Origin: Arthrobacter sp. ERGS1:01
GTDB taxonomy: Bacteria; Actinomycetota; Actinomycetes; Actinomycetales; Micrococcaceae
Assembly (NCBI RefSeq): GCF_001281315.1
Contig: NZ_CP012479.1
Span: 1,984,001-2,048,000, forward strand
DNA length: 64,000 nt
Reading direction: 5' to 3'
Below are positions 46,670-55,331 of this stretch, piece after piece. Numbering within the stretch: position 1 is the stretch's first letter; each line of letters begins with the position of its first letter. A program made the translations under genes and the position numbers. The notes under the pieces were generated by a model. It did no database searches. It worked only from the letters and a program-made list of their open reading frames with translations, and had not been told where the DNA came from.

Positions 46670-47181
46670 TAGAGTGCTCCTTCGGTCGCGGCGACGGCCG
46701 CTTGGGCTGGGCGGCGGCGGAACGGGACGTCATTGCCCTGCCAGGTTTCCAGGGCGTGGCGTTGGGCGTCGCCGAGGCGGATGGGACGGCCCGTGGTGCG
46801 GGAAGCGAGAACCATCGAGGAGGCGGCCTGGGCGTAGATCGTGGAGCCGTCCTTTTCCGTGACGGTGTAGCCGAATTCGAAGCTGGAACCGCCGATCCGG
46901 GTGATCCAGATGTTGACGTAGACGGGCTGGGGCCGGAACGAGATGGGCGCCAGGTACTCGATTTCGTTGCGGCCTACCAGGACGAAGTGGTCGTCATCGA
47001 TGAGGTCGTTGAAACTTGTCTCGGCTGAGGTGCCGGGGGCGGCGGACGCGCCAAGCGGGGTGTGGATCAGCTGGACCCGTGCGTCCTCCAGGTACTGCAA
47101 ATACGTCACGTTGTTCACGTGGCCGTAGGCGTCAATGTCGCCGAATCGAACTTGGAGGGGAATTTGGATTACCTGGGCCAT
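46669..47181 (-). CDS. Acyl-CoA thioesterase (4HBT hotdog family)
   Basis: 170 aa. A single hotdog domain with RFGDIDAYGHVNNVTYLQYLEDAR near residues 12-35, where the Asp of DIDAYGHVNN is the catalytic or substrate-binding residue of YbgC/FadM-type enzymes. It hydrolyses acyl-CoA of unknown chain length in the cytosol. Divergent from the tesB gene by about 115 bp, so the two thioesterases could share a control region. Confidence 0.88.
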   Translation of the reverse strand: MAQVIQIPLQVRFGDIDAYGHVNNVTYLQYLEDARVQLIHTPLGASAAPGTSAETSFNDLIDDDHFVLVGRNEIEYLAPISFRPQPVYVNIWITRIGGSSFEFGYTVTEKDGSTIYAQAASSMVLASRTTGRPIRLGDAQRHALETWQGNDVPFRRRPAQAAVAATEGAL

Positions 47182-47296
47182 TCCCTCATCTTCTCAAAGC
47201 GGCACCCCGGCCACCAATTGGGCGGTCCTACCGGGCGTCCGCGGGGAGGGCGGAGGCCATTTGTCCGGGGGCCGGGCGGACACATAGAGTCACACC

Positions 47297-48205
47297 ATGA
47301 ACGAAATTTCCCCGGATGCGACGCCGATCGAGACGCTGCTGGGCCTGCTGAACCTGTCGACGGCGGACGGCGCGCGAACCGACGAGGACATCTTTGTCGG
47401 TTTGGGGCAGGAAAGTGCCGTCCATCCGCGCCTCTTTGGCGGCCAGGTGCTGGCCCAGTCACTGATCGCGGCCAGCAAGACCGTGGACGAAAACCGGCTG
47501 GTGCACTCCATGCACGGATATTTCCTGCGGCCCGGGGACGCGGCCTCACCCATTACTTTCGGCGTCCAGCGGTTGCGCGACGGGCGCTCCTTCTCGGCCC
47601 GCCGCACGCACGCCTACCAGGGCGGCCAAACGATCCTGTCGATGATCGCCTCCTTCCAGGTGCCAGACCACGGCATCGACCACCAGGCCGAGATGCCCCT
47701 GAACGTGCCCGGACCCGAGGACGTGCCCAGCGCGGCCGATATCCTCGGCAGCATCGACCACCCCGTGGCGCAATCGTGGGCGTATGAACGGCCCTTCGAC
47801 ATCCGCCACGTCGGCGAGAGCATCTACCTGGCCGTCCGGGGCGAGCGCGTGGCGCACCAGGCCGTCTGGGTGAAAACCACCGGGCCCATGCCGGCGGACC
47901 AAAACCTGCACCGCGCCGCGCTGGCCTATGTCAGCGACTACACGCTGCTGGAACCGTCGCTGCGCAGGCACGGCATCAACTGGAGCAAGCCCGGGCTGAG
48001 CGTCGCCAGCCTCGACCACGCCATGTGGTGGCACCGGCCCGTCAAGGTGGACGAATGGCTGCTGTACGTGGCCGAATCCCCCAGCGCATCCGGCGCCCGC
48101 GGCCTGAACTTCGGCCGCTTCTTCGACCAAAACGGCGTCCTGGTGGCCTCCGTGGCGCAGGAAGGCATGATCCGAATTCCGGACGAGGACCTGGCCGACA
48201 CGTAA
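47297..48205 (+). CDS. tesB: Acyl-CoA thioesterase II
   Basis: 302 aa, double hotdog. The N-terminal domain has RLFGGQVLAQSLIAA near residues 45-59 and HSMHGYFLRPGD near 73. The C-terminal domain has SYASDYTLL-like LAYVSDYTLLEPSL and SLDHAMWWHRPVKVDEWLLY near 232-251, where Asp of SLDHAMWWHRP is the catalytic Asp, and ends FDQNGVLVASVAQEGMIR. It hydrolyses medium- and long-chain acyl-CoA. Divergent from the 4HBT gene. Confidence 0.93.
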   Translation: MNEISPDATPIETLLGLLNLSTADGARTDEDIFVGLGQESAVHPRLFGGQVLAQSLIAASKTVDENRLVHSMHGYFLRPGDAASPITFGVQRLRDGRSFSARRTHAYQGGQTILSMIASFQVPDHGIDHQAEMPLNVPGPEDVPSAADILGSIDHPVAQSWAYERPFDIRHVGESIYLAVRGERVAHQAVWVKTTGPMPADQNLHRAALAYVSDYTLLEPSLRRHGINWSKPGLSVASLDHAMWWHRPVKVDEWLLYVAESPSASGARGLNFGRFFDQNGVLVASVAQEGMIRIPDEDLADT

Positions 48206-48311
48206 CAGCTGTTCTCGGGCGGCGGCCGCTCACCGCCCTGAATTGCTCCGGCGTAGACTGGCGAAATAGTGCGCTACCCAGGCTGGCCGCAGCCCCTGTT
48301 GAGGAGTCATC

Positions 48312-48686
48312 ATGAGCGTGCAATTCATGGCCATCATTCGCGAACACACCTTTGACCCGGACACGGTGACGGAAAAGATGTGGACCGACACCATGGCGGC
48401 CCACGCCGCCTTCGTCGACGCCGTTGCGGCCGCCGGCGGCCGCGTGCTGAACACCGGCGGGTTGCAGGCCGACAACGCCGTCCACATCCAGCCGAGCACC
48501 CACGGCCGGCCCGCCATCTTCACCAACGGCCCGTTTGCCGAGAGCAAGGAAGTCAACCACGGCTTCTACCTGCTCGAACTGCCGGACGACTCCCAGGCGC
48601 ACCACCTGGCCGGCATGATTCCCACCGGCGGATCCGTGGAACTGTACCCGGTGATACACGCCAGTTCCTACCCATCCGCCGTCTGA
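48312..48686 (+). CDS. YCII-related (DGPF-type) protein
   Basis: 124 aa. It fits the small ferredoxin-like YCII/DGPF domain: MSVQFMAIIRE at the start, TNGPFAESKEVNHGFYLLEL near residues 71-90 (the GPF...KE..GGF.L signature), and a C-terminal VELYPVI. Genes of this family commonly sit beside ECF42-type sigma factors, as here. The molecular job of the protein is unknown; it might modulate the sigma factor. Confidence 0.88.
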   Translation: MSVQFMAIIREHTFDPDTVTEKMWTDTMAAHAAFVDAVAAAGGRVLNTGGLQADNAVHIQPSTHGRPAIFTNGPFAESKEVNHGFYLLELPDDSQAHHLAGMIPTGGSVELYPVIHASSYPSAV

Positions 48687-48704
48687 ACCGCGCTTTAATG
48701 AGGT

Positions 48705-49958
48705 GTGGACACCTCCCTTGAGGACGCGTACCGGCGCGACTGGCCCCTGATTGTGGGCGCAGTTGCGCGGTACACCTCCGACCTCGCATTGGCGGAGGAC
48801 TGCGTCCAGGAGGCGTTCGTGCGGGCGCTCACCGCGGGCACTCCTCTCCGCAACCCGTCGGCGTGGATCACCACCACGGCGCGCAGGATTGCCGTGGACA
48901 GCCTCCGCCGGGGCCAAACCCTGCAACGCATGCTGCCGGACCTTGCGCGTGATGCCAGGACTGACGCGGCCGTCACCTCCAGTACTTCCGGGGAGGATTT
49001 CATGTTTTCCGGTGATGAACGCCTGTTGCTGATGGGCCTGCTCGCCCGCCCGGAGCTGTCCGAGGAGGACCGGGCGGCACTGGCGCTGCGCTTTGTCTGC
49101 GGCGCAACCACCCGGGCCATCGCCGGCGTCTTCCTGGTTCCCGAGGCCACCATGGCGGCACGGCTGACCCGGGCCAAGAAAAAGGTGGCCACCCTTGATG
49201 CACGGGCCGATCCTGCCGGTGCGGATCTGGTGACTGCCGAGCACCTTTTACCGCGCCTCGACACCCTGTTGACCACCATCTACCTGCTCTACACAGCAGG
49301 ACACGCCATCCCGGCGGGCACCGAGCTCACCGCCGCGGCCACCCGCGGTACGGCCATCGAGCTGGGGCGCGAGCTCGCCGCACTTTTGCCGAGGAACCTG
49401 GAAACGCAGGGCCTGCTGGCGCTGATGCTGCTCACCGAGGCACGCCAACTTCCCTTGGCGGACGACGCCGTTCCCGTCACCTTGGCCGACGCGGACCGGT
49501 CCGCGTGGGATCAAAAGCTGATCGCCGAGGGCTTGCGGCTGGCAACCATTGCATTGCCGGGCGGCGGCCGCTTTGCGTTGCAGGCGGGTATCTCCGGACT
49601 GCACAGCGCGGCGCCGTCCTGGGAGGCGACGGATTGGCCCGCCATCGGGCGGCTGTACAACCGGCTCTACGAGGTGTGGCCGGCACCGTCCGTGGCGCTG
49701 AACCGCATTATCGTCCGCGGCTTCAGCGCCGATGTCGGGCCCGAAGCCGCGCTGGACGAATTGGCGGAGCTGGCTCCGCGTATTGGCAGCGCGCTGGCGG
49801 GCCAAGCCTGGGCGGCCCGCGCCGAACTGCTCTGCAGGCTGGGACGGTTCGCCGACGCCGCTGAGGCCTACCGGCAGGCGCTGGCCGGCGAGCTCAGTGC
49901 CGACGACCGTGCATATCTACAGCGCCGGTTAGCAGGCTTGCCGGAGCCGCATGGTTGA
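48705..49958 (+). CDS. ECF sigma factor, ECF42-like
   Basis: 417 aa. Region 2 (YRRDWPLIVGAVARYTSDLALAEDCVQEAFVRAL) and region 4 (ALRFVCGATTRAIAGVFLVPEATMAARLTRAKKKV) occupy about 170 residues. A helical C-terminal extension of about 230 residues (LYLLYTAGHAIPAG... AAEAYRQAL near the end) is characteristic of ECF42 proteins. There is no anti-sigma gene nearby; the partner is the YCII protein 19 bp upstream. The GTG start at 48705 sits inside GAGGTGTGGACACCTC, a 16-bp inverted repeat. The stop codon lies in the first REP-like copy. Confidence 0.88.
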   Translation: MDTSLEDAYRRDWPLIVGAVARYTSDLALAEDCVQEAFVRALTAGTPLRNPSAWITTTARRIAVDSLRRGQTLQRMLPDLARDARTDAAVTSSTSGEDFMFSGDERLLLMGLLARPELSEEDRAALALRFVCGATTRAIAGVFLVPEATMAARLTRAKKKVATLDARADPAGADLVTAEHLLPRLDTLLTTIYLLYTAGHAIPAGTELTAAATRGTAIELGRELAALLPRNLETQGLLALMLLTEARQLPLADDAVPVTLADADRSAWDQKLIAEGLRLATIALPGGGRFALQAGISGLHSAAPSWEATDWPAIGRLYNRLYEVWPAPSVALNRIIVRGFSADVGPEAALDELAELAPRIGSALAGQAWAARAELLCRLGRFADAAEAYRQALAGELSADDRAYLQRRLAGLPEPHG

Positions 49959-50140
49959 GCCTGTCCTCGGTGGTTGAGCCTGTCGAAACCCAGGATCTCG
50001 ACAAGCTCGATCAACGAAACCGGTGGTTGAGCTTGTCGTGACCCCGGTGGTCGAGCCTGTCGAGACCCAGGTGGTCGAGCCTGTCGAAACCCGGTGGTCG
50101 AGCTTGTCGAGACCCCGGTGGTAGAGCTTGTCGAGACCCA
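49951..50140 (+). repeat. Tandem array of REP-like 24-bp units
   Basis: Eight copies or partial copies of GGTGGTCGAGCTTGTCGAGA + CCCC/CCCA: one partial at 49951, one at 49969, one inverted at 49993-50021, then five in direct tandem at 50022, 50046, 50070, 50093 and 50117. Variation is mostly C/T (GAGCC or GAGCTTG) and G/A. It fills the space between the convergent sigma factor and MFS genes and covers the sigma stop codon. There are no unique spacers between units. Confidence 0.88.
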
Positions 50141-50146
50141 GGCTCG

Positions 50147-51382
50147 CTAGAGGTGATCGTGTTCGGCGTCGGCCCGGGGAATCAGCGGGACAGCGACGAG
50201 AGGGCAGAGCGCGGCGGCGACGAATGCCAGCGGGTAGCCAACAACCCCGATGAGCGCGCCGATGGCCGGGCCCACCGCCGAGGCCGCAATGAATTGCCCC
50301 GTGTTCTGTGCGCCCAGGGCCCGCCCGGCCCAGGCCGTGCCGGCCATCTCGGCAACCGAGGTGAACGCAAGGCCGTTGTCGGCGACGCTGATGGTCGTGG
50401 CGATGACCATGACGACGGCGGCCGCACCCCAGTGGGCCGCATCGGTGGCGGCCAAGACCAACATGGCAATGGCCGCGGCGACCGCCACCCAGCGCAACGG
50501 CCTGACCCGGCTGCCCACGCGGTCGCTCAGGATCCCGGTACCAATCCGGCCAACAGCGCCTACGAACTGGGCCACACCCACCAGGATGCCGGCGGCCAAA
50601 GCGTCCCAGTGCAGCGCGGTGACGAGCCAGACGAGGCCGAACGTCGACAGCGTGAACTGGGGCACCACCAACAGGATCGACACGGCGTGGATCCGCCACA
50701 GGAAGCTGTTGCGTCGGTACGGATTCGCCGTTGCCACTACTGCGGAACCGACTGGCTTAGCCTGACGCGGCGGATTGACGATCCAGATGCCGCAGGCCAC
50801 GGCCAGCACGGCAGTCAGGACCAGAGGGACGGCCAGGGCCGCGGCGATCCCAGGGCCCGCGGCGAGCGTCGGGACGGTCACCGCTGCCACCGTCACGCCG
50901 AGCGGCTGTGCCATCTGGCGGATCCCCATGGCCAGCCCCCTGCGGTCCTTGGGGAACCAGCCAACCACGACGCGTCCGCTGGCCGCGTTGGTACTGGCCG
51001 CGGCCATGCCGCCCAGGATGAAGAAGATCCCGAGCCCCACATAGCCCTGCGCTGCCATGGCCCCCATCGTGGCCAGTGCAGTCAGGGCCAGTCCTCCTGC
51101 GATGACCCATTTCTCGCCGATTCGATCGGCGAGGGCACCCCAGAGGATCAGCGTCAGGACCATGCCCAGGGTGGGGGCCGCCGCCAACAAGCCCGCTTGA
51201 GCCAGGGACAGTCCCCGTTCCTGGTGGAGCATGGGAATCAGGAAGGCCGGTGCGCTGACGAAAACGGTGCCGGCCGTCTGCGCGGCAACGCCAATCCCAA
51301 GCATCCACCAGGCGCGTGTCAGGCTCCCCGCACGTTGCGGGGAACCAATGGCCGTGGTCTTGGCGGGTGTTTTCGATGGCAT
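50147..51382 (-). CDS. MFS transporter
   Basis: 411 aa from ATG at 51382 (MPSKTPAKTTAIGS); the frame is open upstream to 51502, with another ATG at 51406, and no clear ribosome site decides. Twelve predicted membrane helices. The loop 2-3 motif is seen in LIWGALADRIGEKWV near residue 80-90 and the loop 8-9 counterpart in IGTGILSDRVGSRVRP near 275. It is probably a drug or small metabolite exporter; substrate unknown. It lies downstream of the TetR gene on the same strand, so the regulator probably controls it. Confidence 0.9.
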   Translation of the reverse strand: MPSKTPAKTTAIGSPQRAGSLTRAWWMLGIGVAAQTAGTVFVSAPAFLIPMLHQERGLSLAQAGLLAAAPTLGMVLTLILWGALADRIGEKWVIAGGLALTALATMGAMAAQGYVGLGIFFILGGMAAASTNAASGRVVVGWFPKDRRGLAMGIRQMAQPLGVTVAAVTVPTLAAGPGIAAALAVPLVLTAVLAVACGIWIVNPPRQAKPVGSAVVATANPYRRNSFLWRIHAVSILLVVPQFTLSTFGLVWLVTALHWDALAAGILVGVAQFVGAVGRIGTGILSDRVGSRVRPLRWVAVAAAIAMLVLAATDAAHWGAAAVVMVIATTISVADNGLAFTSVAEMAGTAWAGRALGAQNTGQFIAASAVGPAIGALIGVVGYPLAFVAAALCPLVAVPLIPRADAEHDHL

Positions 51383-51529
51383 GACGGCAACGCTACGCTC
51401 GTGCATCGGGCCGGATGAAAACGTGTCCAAACACTGGAACTCGCCCTTTGCGGGGTCGTTGCCCCGCACTTGGCGACCCGAGCGGGTCCGCAGCCCGGGC
51501 ACCCGGGTGCGTGCCGGCGTCGTACATTT

Positions 51530-52117
51530 TTAGTCCAGGGAACGGAGTTCGGCGAGCAGGGCCCGAGCCATGGACCTTGCCGCCTCGACGATGTCCTCAT
51601 CGGACGTGGGTGTTCCGGCTGCTGCGCTGGCTGCGGAGTTGATGCTCAGCAAGGCCATGCGGATCAGGAGGATCCGGGCCGGATCCGCCTGGTCGCCGGC
51701 GAGGAATTCCGCGATCTCGCTGAGGCTCTCGCGGAGAGTGCCGACGCCGGGGCCGTCCTTCATGGTGCGCATGAGGGCGGGGTTGGTGTTGATGAAGCGG
51801 ATGCCGCGTAGTTTGTCGATGGTGGTGCCGTCGACCCAGCGGAGTACCGTTCGCTCCAATAGCTCGGGGCTGGCGGGTTGAGTGCGGGTCCAGGCGAGGA
51901 GTTCGGCGGCCTCATTGCCGCGGGAGGTCATCTGCGAGGTGACGATGTCCTCTTTGCTTTTGAAATGGTAGTAGAGCGATGCCTTGCTGATGCCGAGGTG
52001 GTCGGCGATTTCCCGCAGCGAGGTTGCCTCGTAGCCCTTCGCGCTGAAGAGGGCCAGGGCTACCCGTTGTGCCTCCGCCTTGGTGTCCCTGCCGCTGCGC
52101 TGCGTTTTCTCGTCCAT
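51530..52117 (-). CDS. TetR family transcriptional regulator
   Basis: 195 aa. An N-terminal helix-turn-helix domain: RVALALFSAKGYEATSLREIADHLGISKASLYYHFKSKEDIV (residues about 18-60), the TetR signature. The C-terminal ligand domain is not assignable. It probably represses itself, the MFS gene downstream and perhaps the divergent DUF1772 gene, through the palindrome 22 bp before its start. Confidence 0.93.
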   Translation of the reverse strand: MDEKTQRSGRDTKAEAQRVALALFSAKGYEATSLREIADHLGISKASLYYHFKSKEDIVTSQMTSRGNEAAELLAWTRTQPASPELLERTVLRWVDGTTIDKLRGIRFINTNPALMRTMKDGPGVGTLRESLSEIAEFLAGDQADPARILLIRMALLSINSAASAAAGTPTSDEDIVEAARSMARALLAELRSLD

Positions 52118-52138
52118 GATTTCAGCATACTGGACAAC

Positions 52139-52156
52139 CTACCTGCCGGTCGGTAG
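52139..52156. promoter_or_regulatory. Candidate TetR operator
   Basis: CTACCTGCCGGTCGGTAG is an imperfect 18-bp palindrome centred on CCGG (arms CTACC/GGTAG). It resembles the common TetR-family site TACCGACCGGTCGGTA and lies between the divergent TetR and DUF1772 genes. Confidence 0.65.
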
Positions 52157-52286
52157 GCTGCGTGTTTATGGCCTGATATTCCTTCAGTGCCCCTTCATTC
52201 GCAGCCCCACCTGTAGGTGAGAACATCATGATCCGATCCACCGTTCAACCGGCCCTTGCCGATCCTCGTGGCAACGGGGCCATGCC

Positions 52287-52754
52287 ATGGCGCTGATGAC
52301 GCTGCAGTTCGTGACCCTTTTCCTGGCTGGACTGTTGGCGGGCGAGGAATTCGTGGTGCGCTATGGGGTGCACCCGTCGTTGGCCATTCTTGACGAGCCT
52401 GCACAGATCCTTGCGCGGCAGGGGCTGATCCGACGCCTGCGTATTGTGGTGCCGTCGATCCTGGTGCCTACCGTTCTTGCGGGTGCGGCCACGCTGATCT
52501 TCGCCGGCTCCGGGCCGGGCTGGGGCTTCCGTTGGGCGGCCGCCGCGGCACTTCTGGTCCTGGTGCTGGTGACGGCCCTGGGGACCGTGCCGATCAACAT
52601 CGAAATCGGGGCATGGCACCACGACGCGCCGCCCGAGAGTTGGCAGGCGAAGGTGCGGCGCTGGGAGCAGCTGGATATCCTGCGTTCCTCGGCAGCGATT
52701 CTTGCCTTCGCGTTCTTCGTGCTGTCCATCGCCGCCCAGTTGGCCGCGGCGTAG
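52287..52754 (+). CDS. DUF1772 family membrane protein
   Basis: 155 aa with four hydrophobic segments (about residues 5-20, 52-75, 80-100 and 132-155). It has the DUF1772 pattern VTALGTVPINIEIGAWHHD...PESWQAKVRRWEQLDILRSSAA. Relatives include anthrone-oxygenase-like proteins and membrane proteins of unknown role. It is divergent from TetR and likely controlled by it. Confidence 0.82.
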   Translation: MALMTLQFVTLFLAGLLAGEEFVVRYGVHPSLAILDEPAQILARQGLIRRLRIVVPSILVPTVLAGAATLIFAGSGPGWGFRWAAAAALLVLVLVTALGTVPINIEIGAWHHDAPPESWQAKVRRWEQLDILRSSAAILAFAFFVLSIAAQLAAA

Positions 52755-52807
52755 CGCCTCTCCCCCACATGCATCCGAAAGTCTTCGCTTCCGCACTGCG
52801 CCAAAAA

Positions 52808-52847
52808 GTAATGGCCGGTTCCTCAAAAGGAACCGGCCATTACTTTT
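52808..52847. terminator. Bidirectional intrinsic terminator
   Basis: GTAATGGCCGGTTCC and its exact complement form a 15-bp stem with loop TCAAAA. TTTTGG follows on the plus strand and the AAAAA before it gives a T-tract on the minus strand. It serves the convergent DUF1772 and ettA genes. Confidence 0.92.
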
Positions 52848-52912
52848 GGTTGGGCCCACGCTTACCAGGTTCCCGGGAAATCGCGGAGCGATTTATCCAG
52901 GTCGGCAGGTGC

Positions 52913-52969
52913 TGGGCCCACGCGCCCGAGGGCCCCGGAGCGAGGTACGAGCTCCGGGAGGGCGTGGGG
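52913..52969. repeat. GC-rich intergenic repeat, second family, reverse orientation
   Basis: TGGGCCCACGCGCCCGAGGG followed by CCCCGGAGCGAGGTACGAGC and GGGAGGGCGTGGGG is, read in reverse, the element seen at 42368-42428. It lies immediately after the ettA stop. Confidence 0.6.
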
Positions 52970-52970
52970 A

Positions 52971-54651
52971 TTAGTCGCGGGTCAGGCGGCGGTGGGTGAC
53001 GCGGTGCGGGCGGGCCGCATCGGCGCCGAGACGCTCCACCTTGTTCTCCTCGTAAGAGTCGAAGTTGCCCTCGAACCAGTGCCAGTTGGCCGGGTTCTCG
53101 TCTGTGCCTTCATAGGCCAGGATGTGGGTGGCGATTCGGTCCAGGAACCAACGGTCGTGCGATACCACCACGGCGCAGCCGGGGAATTCGAGCAGCGCGT
53201 TTTCGAGGCTGCTGAGGGTTTCCACGTCGAGGTCGTTGGTGGGCTCATCGAGGAGCAGCAAGTTGCCGCCCTGCTTGAGGGTCAGGGCCAGGTTGAGGCG
53301 GTTGCGCTCACCACCGGAGAGCACACCGGCCTTCTTCTGCTGGTCCGGGCCCTTGAAGCCGAAGGCTGCAACATAGGCGCGGGAGGGCATTTCGACGTTG
53401 CCGACCTGGATGTAGTCGAGGCCGTCGGAGACGACTTCCCACAGGGTCTTGTCGGGGTCGATGCCGCCGCGGCTCTGGTCGGCGTAGGAGATCTTGACGG
53501 TCTCGCCCACCTTGAGGTCGCCGCCGTCGAGCGGTTCCAGGCCAACAATGGTCTTGAACAGGGTGGACTTACCCACACCATTCGGGCCGATGACGCCGAC
53601 GATGCCGTTGCGGGGCAGGGTGAAGGAGAGTCCGTCGATCAGGACGCGGTCGCCGAAGCCCTTTTGCAGCTTGTTGGCTTCGAGGACGACGCCGCCGAGG
53701 CGCGGTCCCGGCGGGATCTGGATCTCTTCGAAGTCAAGCTTGCGCGTGCGGTCAGCCTCGGCAGCCATTTCCTCGTAGCGGGCCAGACGGGCCTTGGACT
53801 TGGTCTGGCGGCCCTTGGCGTTGGAGCGCACCCACTCAAGTTCCTCAGTGAGACGCTTGGCCATCTTGGCGTCTTTTTGCCCTGGACTTCCAGACGGGCG
53901 CGCTTCTTCTCCAGGTAGGTGGAGTAGTTGCCCTCGTAGGGATACAGGTGGCCGCGGTCGACTTCGGCGATCCACTCGGCCACGTGGTCCAGGAAGTACC
54001 GGTCGTGGGTTACGGCCAGGACGGCGCCGGCGTAGCTCTTGAGGTGCTGTTCGAGCCAGTTGACGGACTCGGCATCCAAGTGGTTGGTGGGCTCATCGAG
54101 GAGCAGCAGGTCAGGCTTCTGGAGCAGAAGCTTGCACAGGGCAACGCGGCGGCGCTCACCACCGGAGAGAACGGTGACGTCGGAGTCTCCGGGCGGGCAC
54201 TGGAGTGCATCCATGGCCTGCTCGAGCTGGGAATCGAGGTCCCATGCGTCGGCGGCGTCGATGGCTTCCTGCAGCTTGCCCATTTCCTCGAGGAGGGAAT
54301 CGAAGTCAGCATCGGGGCTGGACATTTCCTCGGAGATCTCGTTGTAGCGCTGGATCTTGCCGTAGATCTCGCCAACGCCTTCCTGGACGTTGCCCAGGAC
54401 AGTCTTTTCCTCGTTCAGCGGCGGTTCCTGGAGCAGGATGCCCACGGTGTAGCCGGCGCTGAGGCGGGCTTCACCGTTGGAGGGGTGTCCAACCCTGCCA
54501 TGATCTTCAGGATGGTCGACTTACCGGCACCATTGGGACCGACGACGCCGATCTTGGCACCCGGGTAAAAGGACATGCTTACGTTGTCAAGAATGAGTTT
54601 TTCGCCAACCGCTTTGCGCGCGTTGGTCATCGTGTAAATAAATTCCGCCAT
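52971..54651 (-). CDS. ettA: Energy-dependent translational throttle EttA (ABC-F), two apparent one-base frameshifts
   Basis: Ribosome-bound ABC-F ATPase that gates the first peptide bond according to energy state. About 560 aa once corrected. It has twin ABC domains: GPNGAGKST then [24 protein letters not shown] in the first; [33 protein letters not shown] in the second. The EttA-type ending ([23 protein letters not shown]) is present, and the EttA arm follows the first Walker A. A base is missing in the G run 54482-54485 and in the T run 53874-53878; each fix restores family sequence ([10 protein letters not shown] and [11 protein letters not shown]). ATG at 54651 ([14 protein letters not shown]) is the family start. 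Confidence 0.9.
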
Positions 54652-54760
54652 ACACCTAAGGCTAGTGGGTGCGGGACCATATCTCACATTTGTTCGCCAC
54701 TAGTGTTCGTAGCGTGCGTTTGAGGCGGCACCCGTGAGCGGGGTTGCCGACGGAGTATGG

Positions 54761-55273
54761 CTAGTGTTGATCTCCGACAAAACAGCGTCCCGAGGCGAGC
54801 AACGGCAGAATTGTCACGGCCGCCTTGCCGTCACGGACCTGGCCAATGACGCATTCCTTGGCGACGGGCGCGGCGGCCTCGATGGCGTCCACGGCCAGGC
54901 CGGTGGGCGTCCTATCGATGGAGATTTCCACCTTTTCCTTGACGGCGCCGGCGTCCAGCATGGCGGTCATCATCTGTTCCCTGTTCGGGGAGCTGGTGTT
55001 GTTGCCAAGGGCGGTCAGGGAGGCCTTGACCTTGTCGGCAAGCGCCTCGCCCGCCGTGGGCGGCTGCGTCGGCTTGGCATCGGCTTTGGCTTTTGGCGCG
55101 GCGGCTGATGCGCTTGTCGCCGCCGTGGTGGCCGGATCGTTGGAGTCATTGGAGTCATTGGACGAGGGAAGCAGTGAGCACCCCGACGCAGCAAGCGAAG
55201 CCACGAGAACCAATACCGTTCCGGCCGCGCGCAGGCGACGGGTGGCGGACGGCTTTGCCTGGCGGGGTGTCAT
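54761..55273 (-). CDS. Putative lipoprotein
   Basis: 170 aa from ATG at 55273; GTG at 55288 is an alternative. A basic N-terminus, a hydrophobic stretch and the lipobox LAASGC (Cys near residue 32) mark it as a lipid-anchored exported protein. A Ser/Asn/Asp repeat (three SND units, from 9-bp tandem repeats) and an Ala/Lys/Pro linker lead to a globular domain of about 90 residues with two Cys (AKECVIG and SGRCFVG). I suspect the DUF6993 family but cannot confirm it. It is a single gene between ettA and ssb. Confidence 0.75.
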   Translation of the reverse strand: MTPRQAKPSATRRLRAAGTVLVLVASLAASGCSLLPSSNDSNDSNDPATTAATSASAAAPKAKADAKPTQPPTAGEALADKVKASLTALGNNTSSPNREQMMTAMLDAGAVKEKVEISIDRTPTGLAVDAIEAAAPVAKECVIGQVRDGKAAVTILPLLASGRCFVGDQH

Positions 55274-55331
55274 GTTGTCCAAAGTCACCCCGCCATTCTG
55301 TCATGACGGGCAGGTCTCGCTGACCTCCATG

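Noticed and set aside
49951..50140. Possible CRISPR array
   Set aside because: Units are contiguous without unique spacers, vary in sequence, include an inverted copy, and no cas genes are present.
53874..54485. Programmed frameshifting in ettA
   Set aside because: Two shifts in one gene with no slippery-site architecture, and the same deletion type in unrelated genes, favour sequencing error.
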